Shown here piece by piece: positions 50,640-62,039 of a stretch of 64,000 bases of DNA. Under the pieces are notes generated by a model. It was given only the letters and a program-made list of their open reading frames with translations. It had not been told where the DNA came from and ran no database searches. Origin of the DNA: Fasciolopsis buskii (Eukaryota; Platyhelminthes; Trematoda; Plagiorchiida; Fasciolidae); NCBI GenBank assembly GCA_008360955.1, contig LUCM01001908.1:1-64000 (forward strand), given 5' to 3'. Every line of letters begins with the position of its first letter. Position 1 is the first letter of the stretch. The position numbers and the translations under genes were made by a program.

Positions 50640-51480
50640 GCCAAAAACCTGCCATTGTAAGCATATGATTGCCCAATGACCGTACATCCCTCCAAAGCGG
50701 GGTCCTTTCCCTCTTTGCGAACTAGAATTTGCATAAACCCACCAAATTGTTTGGCCCTAACTAAAACGAGGCAGTATCGGGATTGACAAACACCAGGTTT
50801 GACGTTGACCGCTGCCTGATGTCTTTCGCCACCGATGTCAGGGCCGCCATTTTAGAGACAGGCTTCAGCGTAACACTGGATCAGGGGGGATTCAGACTTA
50901 AAAATAGATCCTCAGTGAGCCAAAAGTGTCAGCACCGTCTATAGAACGGGATGCTGGGGCTATTGTGATGTTAGTCCCATCAACTGAGACGGGATCGCAA
51001 AGAGAATTAGGGTGAGCACGGGACAAAATTATTGATGAGTTAACCCTTCATTTAACGCCAGGTGATAAAGCAACTAGCATGTGGGGTATGCTATCAGGCA
51101 TATCCCCTTTGACTGAGTACTGGGGCCAGTTGCTTTGTCTTGAATCTGTGCAAATCAGCCGCTTTAAACATTTGGAAGATGCGGCCTAGTTTGGGTTCAC
51201 TCGTTAAACCAGCTGTTTGTTGATGTTTGGGGCAGCTGGGTCAAGTCCGTGGGGAACATCTGGATAATTAATGTATCCAGAAGCCTTTTGGTTTGTCAGG
51301 ATGATCTTGGGTCTACCGAAATGCATGCGTTTTGCAACGCATCAAGGAAAGGATACGGTGCCGTGGCATACACGTTTCAAGGGCCTGTAAACAGACCACC
51401 ACAATGTGTCCTGTTATTTAGTAAGCTTAAGGTATCGTCAACTAAACCCGCAAGTACAGTTTGGCAAGAACCCTAAAAGG
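50640..51480 (+). pseudogene. BEL/Pao reverse transcriptase and RNase H remnant
   Basis: The catalytic box reads DVDR instead of YVDD, losing one of the two metal-binding aspartates. The RNase H-like frame 51249-51476 is the best preserved piece: MHAFCNASRKGYGAVAY keeps the HxFxDAS pattern except for N in place of the catalytic D, then LLFSKLKVSSTKP matches the FSKSRVAPLKP block. Confidence 0.72.
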
Positions 51481-52249
51481 CGGTCCTTGTGATCAGTGTT
51501 TGGGAGCTAATGAACGGGGCTCTGCCAACTCCACTTCGAAGTGTTTTACTGGCTGGACCCAACAACTGTCGATTACTGCATAGTTAACGTAGTCATCTTT
51601 TGGTGCTTTTGTGGCCAGCTGACTGGGCATATTTTGCAGTGTACCAAGCTTTTCAATGAGGTGAGTTCTGGTCAGAACACGTTGTCGCATTCGGAGGAGC
51701 GTCCAGTCAGATTTGACTAAAAATTTGGCCAGATGGCCTAACCTTGTTGCATGAGTAAATACCGCCATTTCTCTCATCTGCGCTCTTTTCACTTCCCCAC
51801 GCCGTATAAAATAAACGTAACGACCTGCCACTTACGATATATTTTCGTTCACAGGTCTTTGGCAAAGACCACGAAGATATGCAAACTGATCGAGACTGCG
51901 AACAGCTGTGGCGTGGTTGATCAGATTCTTGCTTTATCCGCTCCATGCTCTGCCCTAGAAACGAGACTCGTGTAGGCTGGCAAAATTTCAGTGAAAGAAG
52001 CATTCAGTTTGATTAGGATAGTGGCTTTCGGTGACATATTTCAGCCGATAGGCCCGGATAAAGAACACTTATTACGAATGCTATGGCGGGCGGTAATTGA
52101 CTTCGTGTTATGCCCCGGAGCTTGGATGGCGCAAAAGTTGTCCAGCGAGCTTTAGCCGCCCGGCAATTGTGCTTAACCATCATCCGATGACAGGCCCGAC
52201 AATTGCCCACTGTCACAGTAAAGGTCACACGGGGATATTACGCGTCCCA

Positions 52250-53060
52250 GCAGTCAGTGGAGAGCAGAAATGCATCGTGAATTGGATCAGTGCCGCGAGA
52301 TGCGCGATGCAATCATGTGCGATCCGTGGCAGAACAACCAAGTCCGTTGGTCAACATTTGATGGCTCCGCTGCCGTTGTCTTGCTGAGAACGAAATGGGC
52401 CACTACAGCCCTATTTCGGTCCCGGACTGTCGGAGGTGAGAGAAGAGTTGCGGTTGTATTTTCACCTGTCTACAGACCAGTGCAAATTGCATCGAAGTTG
52501 CACTTAGGCCGGTACCGATTCGTTCGTTACAGCACTATTTGCGTTTATATGTAGCCGAGCCCCCACAAGAGATATACAGTATTACCGTAAGCTTTTTTGA
52601 AGGGCGTCTCAAAATTGGAAGAGAGCGTAATACATCTTTACCAAAAGAACGTTGAAGACTGCTGTTGCAAGAAAACTCCGGTGGCAATTTAGCGCCATCG
52701 ATTATGGTAATCTTGGTGGGTTCTGGGAGCGCATGTTCCGGTTAGTTTAGAAACTGCTGCCAGTGATGTGCGTTGATCAGCGGATTACTAATAACGTCCT
52801 TGGTTGCAGCTGTGTGCAGACCGAACGGATGCTAAACGACGGGCATGTAGTAGCGCTTTTATGTGATTCAAAGGACCAGCTGGCACCGAAATCTAACAGT
52901 CTGCCTTTGCTTAGGTGCGGCAATGGTTTACCGGCGGGTGGTGACGCGATAGGTTACTAGGCATGTCGTCGAAGACGGGTAAAATATCTCGCATGGGTGA
53001 TTGGAGTAGTAACCATCATGTATCTGGTCCAGGCAGAAGTGGTCCAGAAGAGTACGTAAT
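52250..53060 (+). pseudogene. BEL/Pao integrase remnant
   Basis: Three frames carry the core: ELDQCREMRDAIMCDPWQNN, a WQF..GGFWERM segment, then LAPKSNSLPLLRCGNGLPAG and RRRRVKYLAWVIG with one TAG between them. This matches the LTxNHLLL......LPPG and RRRWxxVQYLAxxFW blocks at the end of BEL/Pao integrases. It ends at a stop near 53057. Confidence 0.72.
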
Positions 53061-53149
53061 ATTAAAAAATGGCATAGTCTTGGTGGTCACGAAAACTGCG
53101 AGTCGAGGATAGTGGCCTCACGCAACAAAAATATTATGTATATTTCTCC

Positions 53150-53840
53150 ATTTCCGAGAGGCATAAGCAAGATAAGGTCAAACTGTTACGAAGGTGGCCC
53201 GGAGAAGATAAAAACAAAACCCAGACATAAAATAAGAATGTGCGCTCCCATGAATAGCTTCAGTGCGATCAGAACCTGCTACGTAAGGCTTAGGTCGAAA
53301 GTCAGGGTTAGACAAACCTTCTAAAAGGATTATGCTGGACTTTACGGCATTAGTCGATGGACATGAACTGGGCGTTATCTAACGTTTATGTGCATGAAAG
53401 ATGCAAATCGCGGCTGCAAAATTTAGCTCCAAGACGATGAAGAACGCCACAGTATGACCAAAATCCTCGAAAATCCAGGGGTTTATGTGGTGAGCAGAAA
53501 ATTAAATCTAGGACAATGAACACCAGTATGGATAGCGGGGTTAAAATTGGTCAAAAATAATAGATGAGAAGGTGGAAACTGACAACAATGAATGACCGAT
53601 ATAATACTGGAGCTGAAGGCGCTAGGCTACTTAATGAACAAAAGTGTGTATGGATCTTCCAGGCATAGAGACAATGGAGCTCGCAAGAGTGCTGCTTTCA
53701 CTCATTTGTGGCTAGAAGTAAAGTGGACAAAGAGATTTGACGGATAATAAAGCCAGCTTGTGTAAGAAGAAAAACCAGTCCTTAAGTTTGCTTAACGTGA
53801 ATGTTCTCCGTGTTGTCATTTTTGACGTCAGGGCGCTTGG
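53150..53840 (+). repeat. Second copy of the dispersed repeat seen at 33551-34330
   Basis: Starts next to the BEL/Pao integrase end and contains the CTCCGTGTTGTCATT block near 53807-53821. The frame 53112-53324 ends RTCYVRLRSKVRVRQTF, loosely like the VRxVxVRT..G...RPIxKL tail of BEL/Pao integrases. Purine-rich, with stops on all frames. Confidence 0.4.
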
Positions 53841-56037
53841 CGTTGGGTGGCGATGAAGGAAAGAGTTGGAAGGCCGGGAACCATTCCACCGGTAGTAATA
53901 ATGGTGGGTTCGCCAGTCTTAATAGCCCATCTCAGTAGAGACACCCAAGGGATCCAATGGCATGGTATACGTCGCCTCTGTCTTGAAGGACCGGTAAAAA
54001 ACGCCAGAGCCTGCTAGCAGCGTCCTAGAAAGAATGAATATCTATCGCGCAGGCTAGGGTGTTAGATGTCCAAGAGGGAGTCCGTGTTGCATCTGCAGTT
54101 TCTATTGGCAAGTGAAAAGGAAGTGTGATCATTAGCAAGCCTTGGAAAGAGCTAAGGAGGGGGAGAGCGGGCAAAGTGGAATTTGTTACGGCTGGTGTTA
54201 TGGTGAGTAAACAAAAGAAAGAATGTGCTCAGAGACATGAATGTGCTCAGACAGCTAGACATTGCGGAGAAGTGATAAAAGTCAGTTTCTCACGAGAATT
54301 TCACGGTTCAGACGGCTGCCTTAAAACAAGTGAAAGGATAGAATCTTCCCGTTAAGAGAATATATGCTACGAAACTTTCATCTGCTTACTATCTGTATAG
54401 TGCATGACGCAGTCAGTTCTGGACTGCATGTTACTTATTTGTTACGTGTTTCTCAACCAGCATATGATGACTCCGCAGAGGCCCATTGCAATGTTCTGGT
54501 AGGATGACTGGTACAAGTAATAGGGAGTAAAAGTCCCTCTTCGCGCCTTTTGTGGAATTTGTCTGACTTACGAGCTACTAAGCATACAATGGTGGAGCAT
54601 TCGCGACTGGCCGATTATAAGCTGCAGCCAATGCTACCACCATGGATAGCTGGGAAAGGGAACCACTGAACTGAGTCGTGGCAACGTAGAGTAAGCCGGA
54701 TGCTATGGCAGGCGTCGCAGAAGAAAGGCACGAATGTGTGATGGGTAAGGCATCAGAACGCTAGGATCGGTGAATTTCGTTTAAATAGGATGACTGCAAC
54801 TTGTACCACCCAATAGTTTTTATAAGCAAATGGGATTAACTAGGAACGAAAACAGCGACTGTTGTTCTAAAAGTCAGCACATACACAAGGTGCGCGTTGG
54901 GAGGGCGAGGGCAGGGTGAAAACTAGAGAGATGGGTGGTGCAGTGTATGCAGACAGTCCGACGTTAAACTACTTCGTATAGCCCCCCAAGGTAGCCAGAT
55001 GCGTCTACGAAACAAGGACGCTGGGGAGTTTATCTTTTCGCCGGGTTGGGTCTATGTTGATGGCGCACAAATCCATTTTCGAGGGTGTCCCATGTTTTTA
55101 AGCCCAAGTTAACTTTTGTTGTTGGGTTTGGATTGATCCCACAAAAGATTTTTTCTTGCTGAAGAGGATTGCGTGACCCCATACTACCTGCACCTGAATT
55201 CAACTAACCGCGCGTTATATTTTTCGCAACTGCTGCGGCTGGTCTGTTTCCCTATGTTTGGAGACGCTGAGGCTAACATGAATTAGTCATTAGGGGTCTT
55301 GCATGTTTGGACTAAAAGAGACCACATTGAACATAGGCAAATGCATGGAGCCTTTTGGCTTGTCTATATTTATTACTCCCTCATCTTAAAAGCCGGAACT
55401 TACCCTTCGTTAACGAATGCCGCTTGAAACCTGCAAATGTGGCCTGGCTTTTTGTGGAAGCGAATTAGGTGGTATGGACAGTATTCGCTGAAGCTATGCT
55501 GAGTATACGGAGGACAACTAATCTACCGGATTCCAGTAAGTCTGTGAGGCGCTGGATGGATAGGTAAGAGGGGTGAGGGAAACATAAAATTTGCCCCGGG
55601 ATGAAATGTCTGCAAAAAGGAACGCTGCTGCTGGTAATGCTCAACATAAAGCTTAGATCCATTTTGCAATCTGGTTAAGTAAAAGGTAGAGAAATCTATA
55701 AGAAATGGAGAAAACCAATATAAGGGGGCAACTTTCACGGTGCCTGTCACAGAATCTGGCATCCCTTTGTTATCGCAGGCCAAAAATTACGCGGTATTGT
55801 AAATTGAATTCTAATTTGTAGAGACTTTCCTGTATTAAGTACTAAAATCTCAAGCCAACTTGGTACTCCCTAGACTAAGATAGAAAACGTCGTACATATG
55901 AATGAAGGGGGGTTGGTAAACCGTTTCCGGAATTCGTTTTTAAAGCAGTGGTCGACAATGATAGAATACGCAGATGTTCGCTAATCGAAATTTAACAATA
56001 CAAAAGCTTGCTCTGACGCCATTTCCTGGTAAGTTGG
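53841..56037. other. No recognised feature
   Basis: Frames at 54125-54355 (+) and 55783-55465 (-) have no recognisable motif. No repeat boundary or RNA gene found. Confidence 0.35.
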
Positions 56038-56232
56038 TTAGCCCGTCAACTTGGTGTTTCCAAGAGAGTAGTGCGCTTGATTTCCGAAATGAGAGGCTTG
56101 GGTGCAACCTTTACGTGTGGGGATATTATTAGGTAATTTCAAGTAGGCTTCTGCATGCCGAAGCCACAGAGGTTCAAAATTCAACAGCGTACATCCTTGA
56201 AACTTAAGTCTGATGTATGGCCTATTACCCAT
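56038..56232 (-). mobile_element. CR1-like LINE 3' fragment, minus strand
   Basis: The minus frame reads CTLLNFEPLWLRHAEAYLKL, then HFGNQAHYSLGNTKLTG. FEPLWLR and the (S)xYxLRNxxKL ending belong to the C-terminal tail of flatworm CR1-like RT proteins, the same block as at 43430-43464. Stops and altered residues show decay. Confidence 0.65.
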
Positions 56233-56708
56233 GCATACAAAACTTTTTCGGTTTCACGCCTGTGGCAGTGTCTCATATGTATGCATCGGAAGATTTCCCG
56301 AATATTCCGACAGACATGCCTGGCCGCCTGATCAAGTGTCACAATGGTATAGCGCGACCCATCGAAGAGGGTGATTCAAAGGTGAAGGATGCAAAAGAGA
56401 TTAATTAAGATTTTACACGATTTCCGGAAGTTCACCGTAAGTCCGATTCAGCACATTTTTCAGCATTTGAACACCAATAATCAGTTTTGCGGGGGAACAA
56501 CTTTATTGTATGACGGCGGCAAATGTCAGGATGTGGACGACGTGTTCATAACTTAACAAGTTTATACTTTGTCTGGTGAAATTATTGTGCAACAAACGAA
56601 GACAACGAAGGAATTAGTGACGGATGAAAAATCGTAAAACCTGGCCAAACGACCAAAGGAAAAATTGAGGAGGAAACTCTACGAGCAGCATCAAAATAGG
56701 GATGGAAG
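56233..56708. other. No recognised feature between two CR1-like pieces
   Basis: A 63-codon + frame at 56217-56408 has no motif. The endonuclease and RT that would separate the two CR1 pieces in an intact copy are absent. Confidence 0.35.
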
Positions 56709-57300
56709 CTAAAAGTGGTTTTTATAACCAGTGGAATAAATAAAACCATTTAGAAATATAGAAAAGAACAGAACAATGCCGTAGATCATAACAAGCCGTT
56801 GCTTGACGGCGCGGCTGGAGAATGTGCCACCAAGGGACAGGAAGAAAAGGAAGATTGTCACAAAATAATTTGAATAAAACGCCGACGTCAATGTTCATGG
56901 TTAATGAGAGGAAAAGGGATCGTTGCGGCCTAATTAAAGGACGAGGAGGGTGACATTCCATGTGGATGTTTTTGGAATGTTGCGATATAGGATATGATGG
57001 TGAGCTGTCTAAGCCAACGCTTATCTGTAGCAGGGTTGAAGCCTCGAAAATTAGTCTGCCACCCGGATTCTCAGCCATACCAGTTGGTTTATGAGAACTT
57101 TCTTTTAATGTAATCGCTTATGGGTTTTCTACTGCGGCAGTTTAACGAAACCCTCGGGTGTTTTTGATGGACTTGAAGGGAGTGAACTAAACTATCGCAG
57201 CCTGATTCCTAAAACGGCTTTGCAAGGATGAAACTGTGGTACTGAAAAACTAATACTGGTCTAGATAGTCTAAAACAGTAGCAGGATTGCTGCCATATCG
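56709..57300 (-). mobile_element. CR1-like LINE 5' (ORF1-like) fragment, minus strand
   Basis: Resembles 42700-43080, the P/S-rich 5' region of the CR1-like LINE, in the same orientation: the + strand block GGTGAGCTGTCTAAGCCAAC (56999-57018) matches GATGAGCTGTCTAAATCAAC (42802-42821), with further similarity to about 57250. With the 3' tail at 56038-56232 it would make an internally deleted copy. Confidence 0.5.
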
Positions 57301-58164
57301 CAACCAAACAGGTAAGCGTTTTTTTAAACGTGTCTATTGAAATGTGATCAGGAGCATTAAAAACCGTAGCACCAGACGCCTTTCGGTTTTACTGTGCAAT
57401 TTTTGAGGTGACTGAGTCGTCACCTCAAAAAGCTCTAGCAAGATTCGCGCTTATTGGGTTTTAGGGACGTTCTGTCAGGTAGGTGACTGGGAGCAGTCTA
57501 TGATCAATGATTCTATCCGTAAGATTTTTTCGATTACCTCAAGGATGGTTTATCCTAATTTCTGTACATTATTGCTAGTCTGCACGAACACATCTCTGAC
57601 AGTAACCGTGCACGGTGCAGGCCGGCCTATGGGCTGTAATTGTGTGAGGGGGATGCGTCTGTTACCTTTTTTCCTGGTATGTTTGAGCAAAATGAATGCC
57701 ATTTTTGACAACTTTGACCGCTTTGTTATGGATTTTATAAACAGAAATGCGATTGTAAAACAAAAATACCAGACATCTTTGGGGTCGTGCTGATTTTGGG
57801 CAGCAGGATTGTGTTGATAGGCGCGGAATTTGAAGCCCTCGACTGAAGAATCAGATCATCTGGTAAGCACCGCCGGCAATACTTGGAAAAGCTTAAGGAC
57901 TTTACAGCGCTCTTAACCTTAATCAACTTAAAAATGAGAAGGCAATTGTGAGATAAGTCTATCCAAAAACACCCCGACAATCTTTTAAAAATTTCAACAG
58001 TTTGAAATCTGGCGGATTTATATGCATGCACGTGCCCAAATATGTGGGGGACGCTTTTAAACACATGAAATGAATACCTACGGGCTCGGTATCATCCAGA
58101 CTTCTTGCGTAACCATTTATGTAATCCCTTGAAGACGTTCCGGCAACCGTGATGCAATCAAATC

Positions 58165-58764
58165 TTAGACACCATACGCTGATGACCCTTTCGTCATTAT
58201 CAGAGACTCCGATTGCAAAAATGTTCCCCTAAGAATCATTGACAATTTCGACGGGCAGGATTTCATTAAGGAAAACAAAAAATACCAATACTCCTTCCTT
58301 TTCCTGAAATGCTGGTAACAGAAGGCCTCGGTAATTTGCGAACTAACACATCTCGACCAAATACCGTGCTTGCCCTGCAACCATAAAAGGGTTCGCAAGA
58401 TAAGCCGCATGCAGCACTGTTCAACAGAATAAAAGTACATTGTAGCGCAAAAGAAGCGCGAAACGCGAAATATGGTTACCTCGCAAAGGCGTTTTAATGA
58501 AACGCTTTCCTCGGGGAACCAAGAAATGAATTTGAAACAGGAGGATATAAAGGAAAATACCGAGCAGAATCCAACGATAATAGAGCACCCTTGGAACAAA
58601 ATTGTGCCCGAACTGACTGCAAGATTTCTCAAACCACACGACATCACGCCCACCAACATAACCGTCAGAAGTTCGGGAAGACTAATTCTAAGTAGCAAAT
58701 AAAAACCCAAACCGGTTAACAATAAAAATGTTGTCTGCATGGTCGGGTGCGTCGACTGCTCCAT
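58165..58764 (-). CDS. Unrecognised 199-codon open frame, hydrophobic
   Basis: The N-terminal 120 residues contain hydrophobic runs (TTFLLLTGLGFYLLLRISLP, LTVMLVGVMSC, IIVGFCSVFSFISSCF) that could be membrane segments. A charged 76-codon + frame lies antisense to it at 58472-58702, and hydrophobic frames often arise antisense to hydrophilic ones. No family is recognised; chance is a real possibility at this length in 64 kb. Confidence 0.2.
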   Translation of the reverse strand: MEQSTHPTMQTTFLLLTGLGFYLLLRISLPELLTVMLVGVMSCGLRNLAVSSGTILFQGCSIIVGFCSVFSFISSCFKFISWFPEESVSLKRLCEVTIFRVSRFFCATMYFYSVEQCCMRLILRTLLWLQGKHGIWSRCVSSQITEAFCYQHFRKRKEYWYFLFSLMKSCPSKLSMILRGTFLQSESLIMTKGSSAYGV

Positions 58765-59772
58765 GCCACATTAATCCATTTAGAAGAAAACATGCTAGAC
58801 CGAAGCATTCACACAAACTTGGCGCCAGAAGGCATGATTCCTTTTCATTTTCATTTATTTACGAGGACCAGGAAAGACATGCGGTCAATCCGGTCACGCT
58901 TTGTATCCTGGACGAAGCAAACACGAGACATACTGGCAGCTTGGTACACTTCGATAAACTCCACCAAGGGGTGCCGTGAACTAGACCAATTATACGATAT
59001 ACCAACGTCAAGATTTTAAAGGAATCGTCGGAGTCTGTGGTTCAAAGCTTGAGGCAGCCGCAGATACTTCGATGTGGCATTATCTTCCTACTTATTTCTT
59101 CCTTGAAACCGGCAAAACCCAAGTAACATTTGTTCATGCAACCAAGCCTGTCTCTTGAGGTACTCTAGAAATACGTCAATATATATAACGCCGTTTCTAA
59201 TTAACGGGAGTCTCACATCCACGTTAATGGAATAAGTAGCATTGTCAAAATCAGTAACGTTCAGAAAACTTACAAGGCAGATCGACCCTGGGGATAAAAT
59301 CAGGTCTAAGGCAGCGCTCCCATAAATACAGTCAAGCCGACAGCTCTTCGCCACATGGCCTATTGATGAACCATTTGCAATTTAAACGCAAAGCTCAGAA
59401 GTCGGAGACTTTAAAAAGCACTCTTTTATTATTTCTTAATCCTCAGTTGCATATAGCGCCCTGGTTCAAATTGATCTGCATAACTTATGCGGTGTTACAC
59501 GAAAAGCGCATCTATGGAACCGGTAGTGTAACAAGAGCTACCACCAAACGCGTAACGATCCAACTCACTCCGCTTGGTAACTTCCCACTCGACACCAAAA
59601 GGTATAAATTCCGGATTATTAAGGACTTAAAAACTTGTGCGCTGTACTCTATGCAGTTTCCCATTTGATGTTGGGTTCCTTTCTCGTTCGTCCTAATGGG
59701 GCCATTCCTGAAATTGAGTAACTGTGGTACATTAGGTGAAGATGAAGTAAACTTCCATTCACCAAAACAAAT

Positions 59773-59982
59773 TCAACATAAATCCTCGTTTTCCCTACGG
59801 GCATAAAGGATGAAATACTTCTTACCGTTTATGGTAACGGCATAAATTTTGCTTTTACAATAGTCACACTTGCACCTTTGTACTCCCGTTTCAGCCGCTG
59901 ACTCTCCGGTGCTACACTGAATGGGAGAATAAAGTCCTACGAAGAGTAATGATGCATAAACCGGAAACCAGGAAGAGTCCAA
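59773..59982 (-). CDS. Small open frame with signal-peptide-like start
   Basis: Seventy-odd codons: a hydrophobic segment (VYASLLFVGLY) follows a short N-terminus, then a CST cleavage-like site, a CKCDYCKSK cysteine cluster and a terminal cysteine. This is the general pattern of a small secreted peptide, but no family is recognised and no splice or promoter evidence supports it. Confidence 0.22.
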   Translation of the reverse strand: MDSSWFPVYASLLFVGLYSPIQCSTGESAAETGVQRCKCDYCKSKIYAVTINGKKYFILYARRENEDLC

Positions 59983-60688
59983 GTGGAAATAATTTGGACA
60001 CTATAACGATATAAACCGCGGCCTTCATACCGATGAAGTAGCGTTTCATTAGGCTAGCTTTCGGTGCGCATTCTAAAAACATGTCACAAAAGCCTCGATC
60101 TAATCTAGTTCAGTGCCAATTATGTAATTTTATACCCAGGTTCCACTATCCTACACGTAATTTATGCATTATCGACAACATTTTCTTTTCACATCTTTAC
60201 ATTCCAAGTGATTTTGAACCCGTTTATCTAAAAACCGCTCGGCATTTTTATTTAGAAAGTGCTAACATTCAGAAAGCGATAGTTTTTCTTTGCCAACGCA
60301 ATCGATTGCGTCCATTGCCTTCGATGACAGCAATTCAGAGCCGTCACAACGAAGACATGGAGATTTAGGACACCGTCATAGCCTTCTAGAAGCGTTCTGT
60401 GAAGTGATAAAGGAACGTGCCAGCAACATTGTGCGACCACGCTTGATAGACGCCAGTGTTCTCAGGTAGAACCCCCTCCCGCACAAGGCCTCTTGTTCCT
60501 CCACCGAATATTTTCGGCCGCTTCACTTGACCAAGTCCAATCACCCAGTTCTGGTGGGCGACGCCATTGCGGGCTTTTGAAAAAAAAGGAAACTGTTGCT
60601 CACTTTTTTGCAGAGACGTTACTAATTTCCCCAATATTCAGTAGCGGAACGACAACAGACCGAAACGGTGTGCTGGAAAAATTCCCCT

Positions 60689-60991
60689 TCAGCAGTTGTC
60701 GTCGTTTTCCTCTTCCGCTTCGGTAAACCGATTGTCGCACGTGTAAACGCGCAGACGGCTGGATGGAATAGGATACTCGAGGATTCTTTCCACTGCTTTG
60801 AACTGTCCTAAGAGCGAACGATTTCCATCAGCATCATCATTAATGGGCGAAATACACCCAACTTTTAGGCAGTTATCGACAGCACGACTGGAATACATCG
60901 TACCGTCAGCAGTAATAATTTTTCCATTAGGGTCACATCGCCGCACCTGAAGGTTAGGTGTGTTGCCCAAGAAACAATGTGGATTTGGCAT
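60689..60991 (-). CDS. Unrecognised 100-codon cysteine-containing open frame
   Basis: Contains C at six positions, a CDPNGKIITADGTMYSSRAV segment and an acidic EAEEENDD tail. All + strand frames here have stops, so this is the only sustained frame. It may be an exon or a mobile-element remnant. Confidence 0.25.
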   Translation of the reverse strand: MPNPHCFLGNTPNLQVRRCDPNGKIITADGTMYSSRAVDNCLKVGCISPINDDADGNRSLLGQFKAVERILEYPIPSSRLRVYTCDNRFTEAEEENDDNC

Positions 60992-61600
60992 AAAGTTCAG
61001 CTAATTTAAGGAAGGAATTGCCAGGAAACCAGGTCACGGCTACTGATGCAACTTGAAATGGTTTGCATACAATTCTGAAGTCCCTGCTGTACAAAATGAA
61101 GACAGCATTTTTTTCTTCTCGTAGATTCTTATGGGCTGCCTCACAACTTTAACAATTTTTCGGTCAATGCAGTTTAGGCAAACTGCGCACAACATGAGTG
61201 AGTGCAGAAAACCCCCGGCTGAAGGTCTTTCACCATGGTCTGTCCTAGATAAAACAACCGTCTCATTACAGTTTTCTGCATCTGTTATGCGTGTGCAAGG
61301 ATAAATAAATTCTTGTTAGACAGTTTCGCAAAAATTTTCATTCTCTGTCAAAAGAGATAGTGTTGGTGAGTCAGCGTGCGGTTTAAAATGTCGCCGTTCG
61401 TTTTACGTTTTATCTGCTTTGCGTACTTATCTTTCGGTAGAAAACCTTGTTTTGCTCACAAGAATTCCATAAATGTTTCTGGTTTTTGATCTAATGCCAT
61501 TTTTTGTGTTTCTCATAATCCATTTTCAGCGGTTTTTCCGCACCATACAGAATGCAAAAACTATGAGACAGTACCAGAACGGGCTGGCCGTTATCCTTGT

Positions 61601-62039
61601 CAAAATCACGGACAACCAAATGCTCGGTCATGTTATATGATACATTCAGTTGAATGATTATGAGGTTCGAAGATCTACAGAAACGACTGATCGGCGTTTT
61701 TACCCAGCTGACATCAGCAGAGGCAGCCGTCAACAAGGTGGTTCCAGTCCCCCTATCCTATCGGGCCATACGGAAATCCCTCCCCGGGCGGAACTTGACG
61801 GGGTTGGTCAGTCTATTAATTCGACCTCGTTTGAACCACTTATGCTTAACCAGACTGCCAAGAATGCCGTAATATTTAATATTCTGGTCCGCCAAACTAT
61901 GGAGACGGTCAAACGAACCATGCTGAGGGCAAGCATCATAAGCCACTATCCTAGTCATTGTTTGAGAATACGTAAAAAGTACGTAGCACAAATCCTGTCC
62001 GCTCTTAATGCAATTCCAGGAAGAAAATGTCCCCCTTGA
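61601..62039 (+). mobile_element. CR1-like LINE 3' fragment, plus strand
   Basis: In two frames it reads LSYRAIRKSLPGRNLTGLVS (compare the FTRSLLGRN..L.YxxRCELL block) and then SFEPLMLNQTAKNAVIFNIL and YPSHCLRIRKKYV, which correspond to the LEPLWLRRLKxNLIFLxxI and SHxLRNK blocks of the CR1 C-terminal tail. It is strongly decayed. Confidence 0.45.

Larger units (their letters stand above)
50540..53324 (+). mobile_element. Decayed BEL/Pao LTR retrotransposon, RT to integrase
   Basis: In + strand order: YDCPMTVHPSKAGSFPSL (about 50650-50705; the family's YQMTVHxFGxxSSPS block), FDVDRCLMSFATDVRAAI (about 50798-50855; YVDD box damaged), GGFRLKNRSS, then STEMHAFCNASRKGYGAVAY (51312-51371; the RNase H-like HAFCDAS..GYGAVAY block), ELDQCREMRDAIMCDPWQNN (52280-52335), WQF......GGFWERMFRLV (about 52684-52750; integrase H-GGxWER block), RITNNVLG (the RPLT-like block), LPLLRCGNGLPAGGD (52905-52945) and RRRRVKYLAWVIG (52965-53003). 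These are hallmarks of BEL/Pao pol. Frames shift repeatedly, so the copy is inactive. LTRs were not identified. Confidence 0.75.
57301..61600 (-). other. Unassigned block with cysteine-containing minus-strand frames
   Basis: No family is recognised. Minus frames at 60991-60689 (CDPNGKIITADGTMYSSRAV, six cysteines), 59982-59773 (a hydrophobic N-terminus ending in PIQC, then CKCDYCKSK), 59354-59088 (NVTDFDNATYS, two N-glycosylation sequons) and 58764-58165 (199 codons, several hydrophobic stretches) look more protein-like than their neighbours. The + frame at 58472-58702 is charged and overlaps the 199-codon frame, so one of the two must be a shadow. The pieces could be one decayed membrane or secreted-protein gene, or chance. 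Confidence 0.25.

Noticed and set aside
51493..52003. Minus-strand frames of 98-112 codons within the BEL/Pao element
   Set aside because: They lie antisense to the BEL/Pao pol remnant and have no motif of their own.
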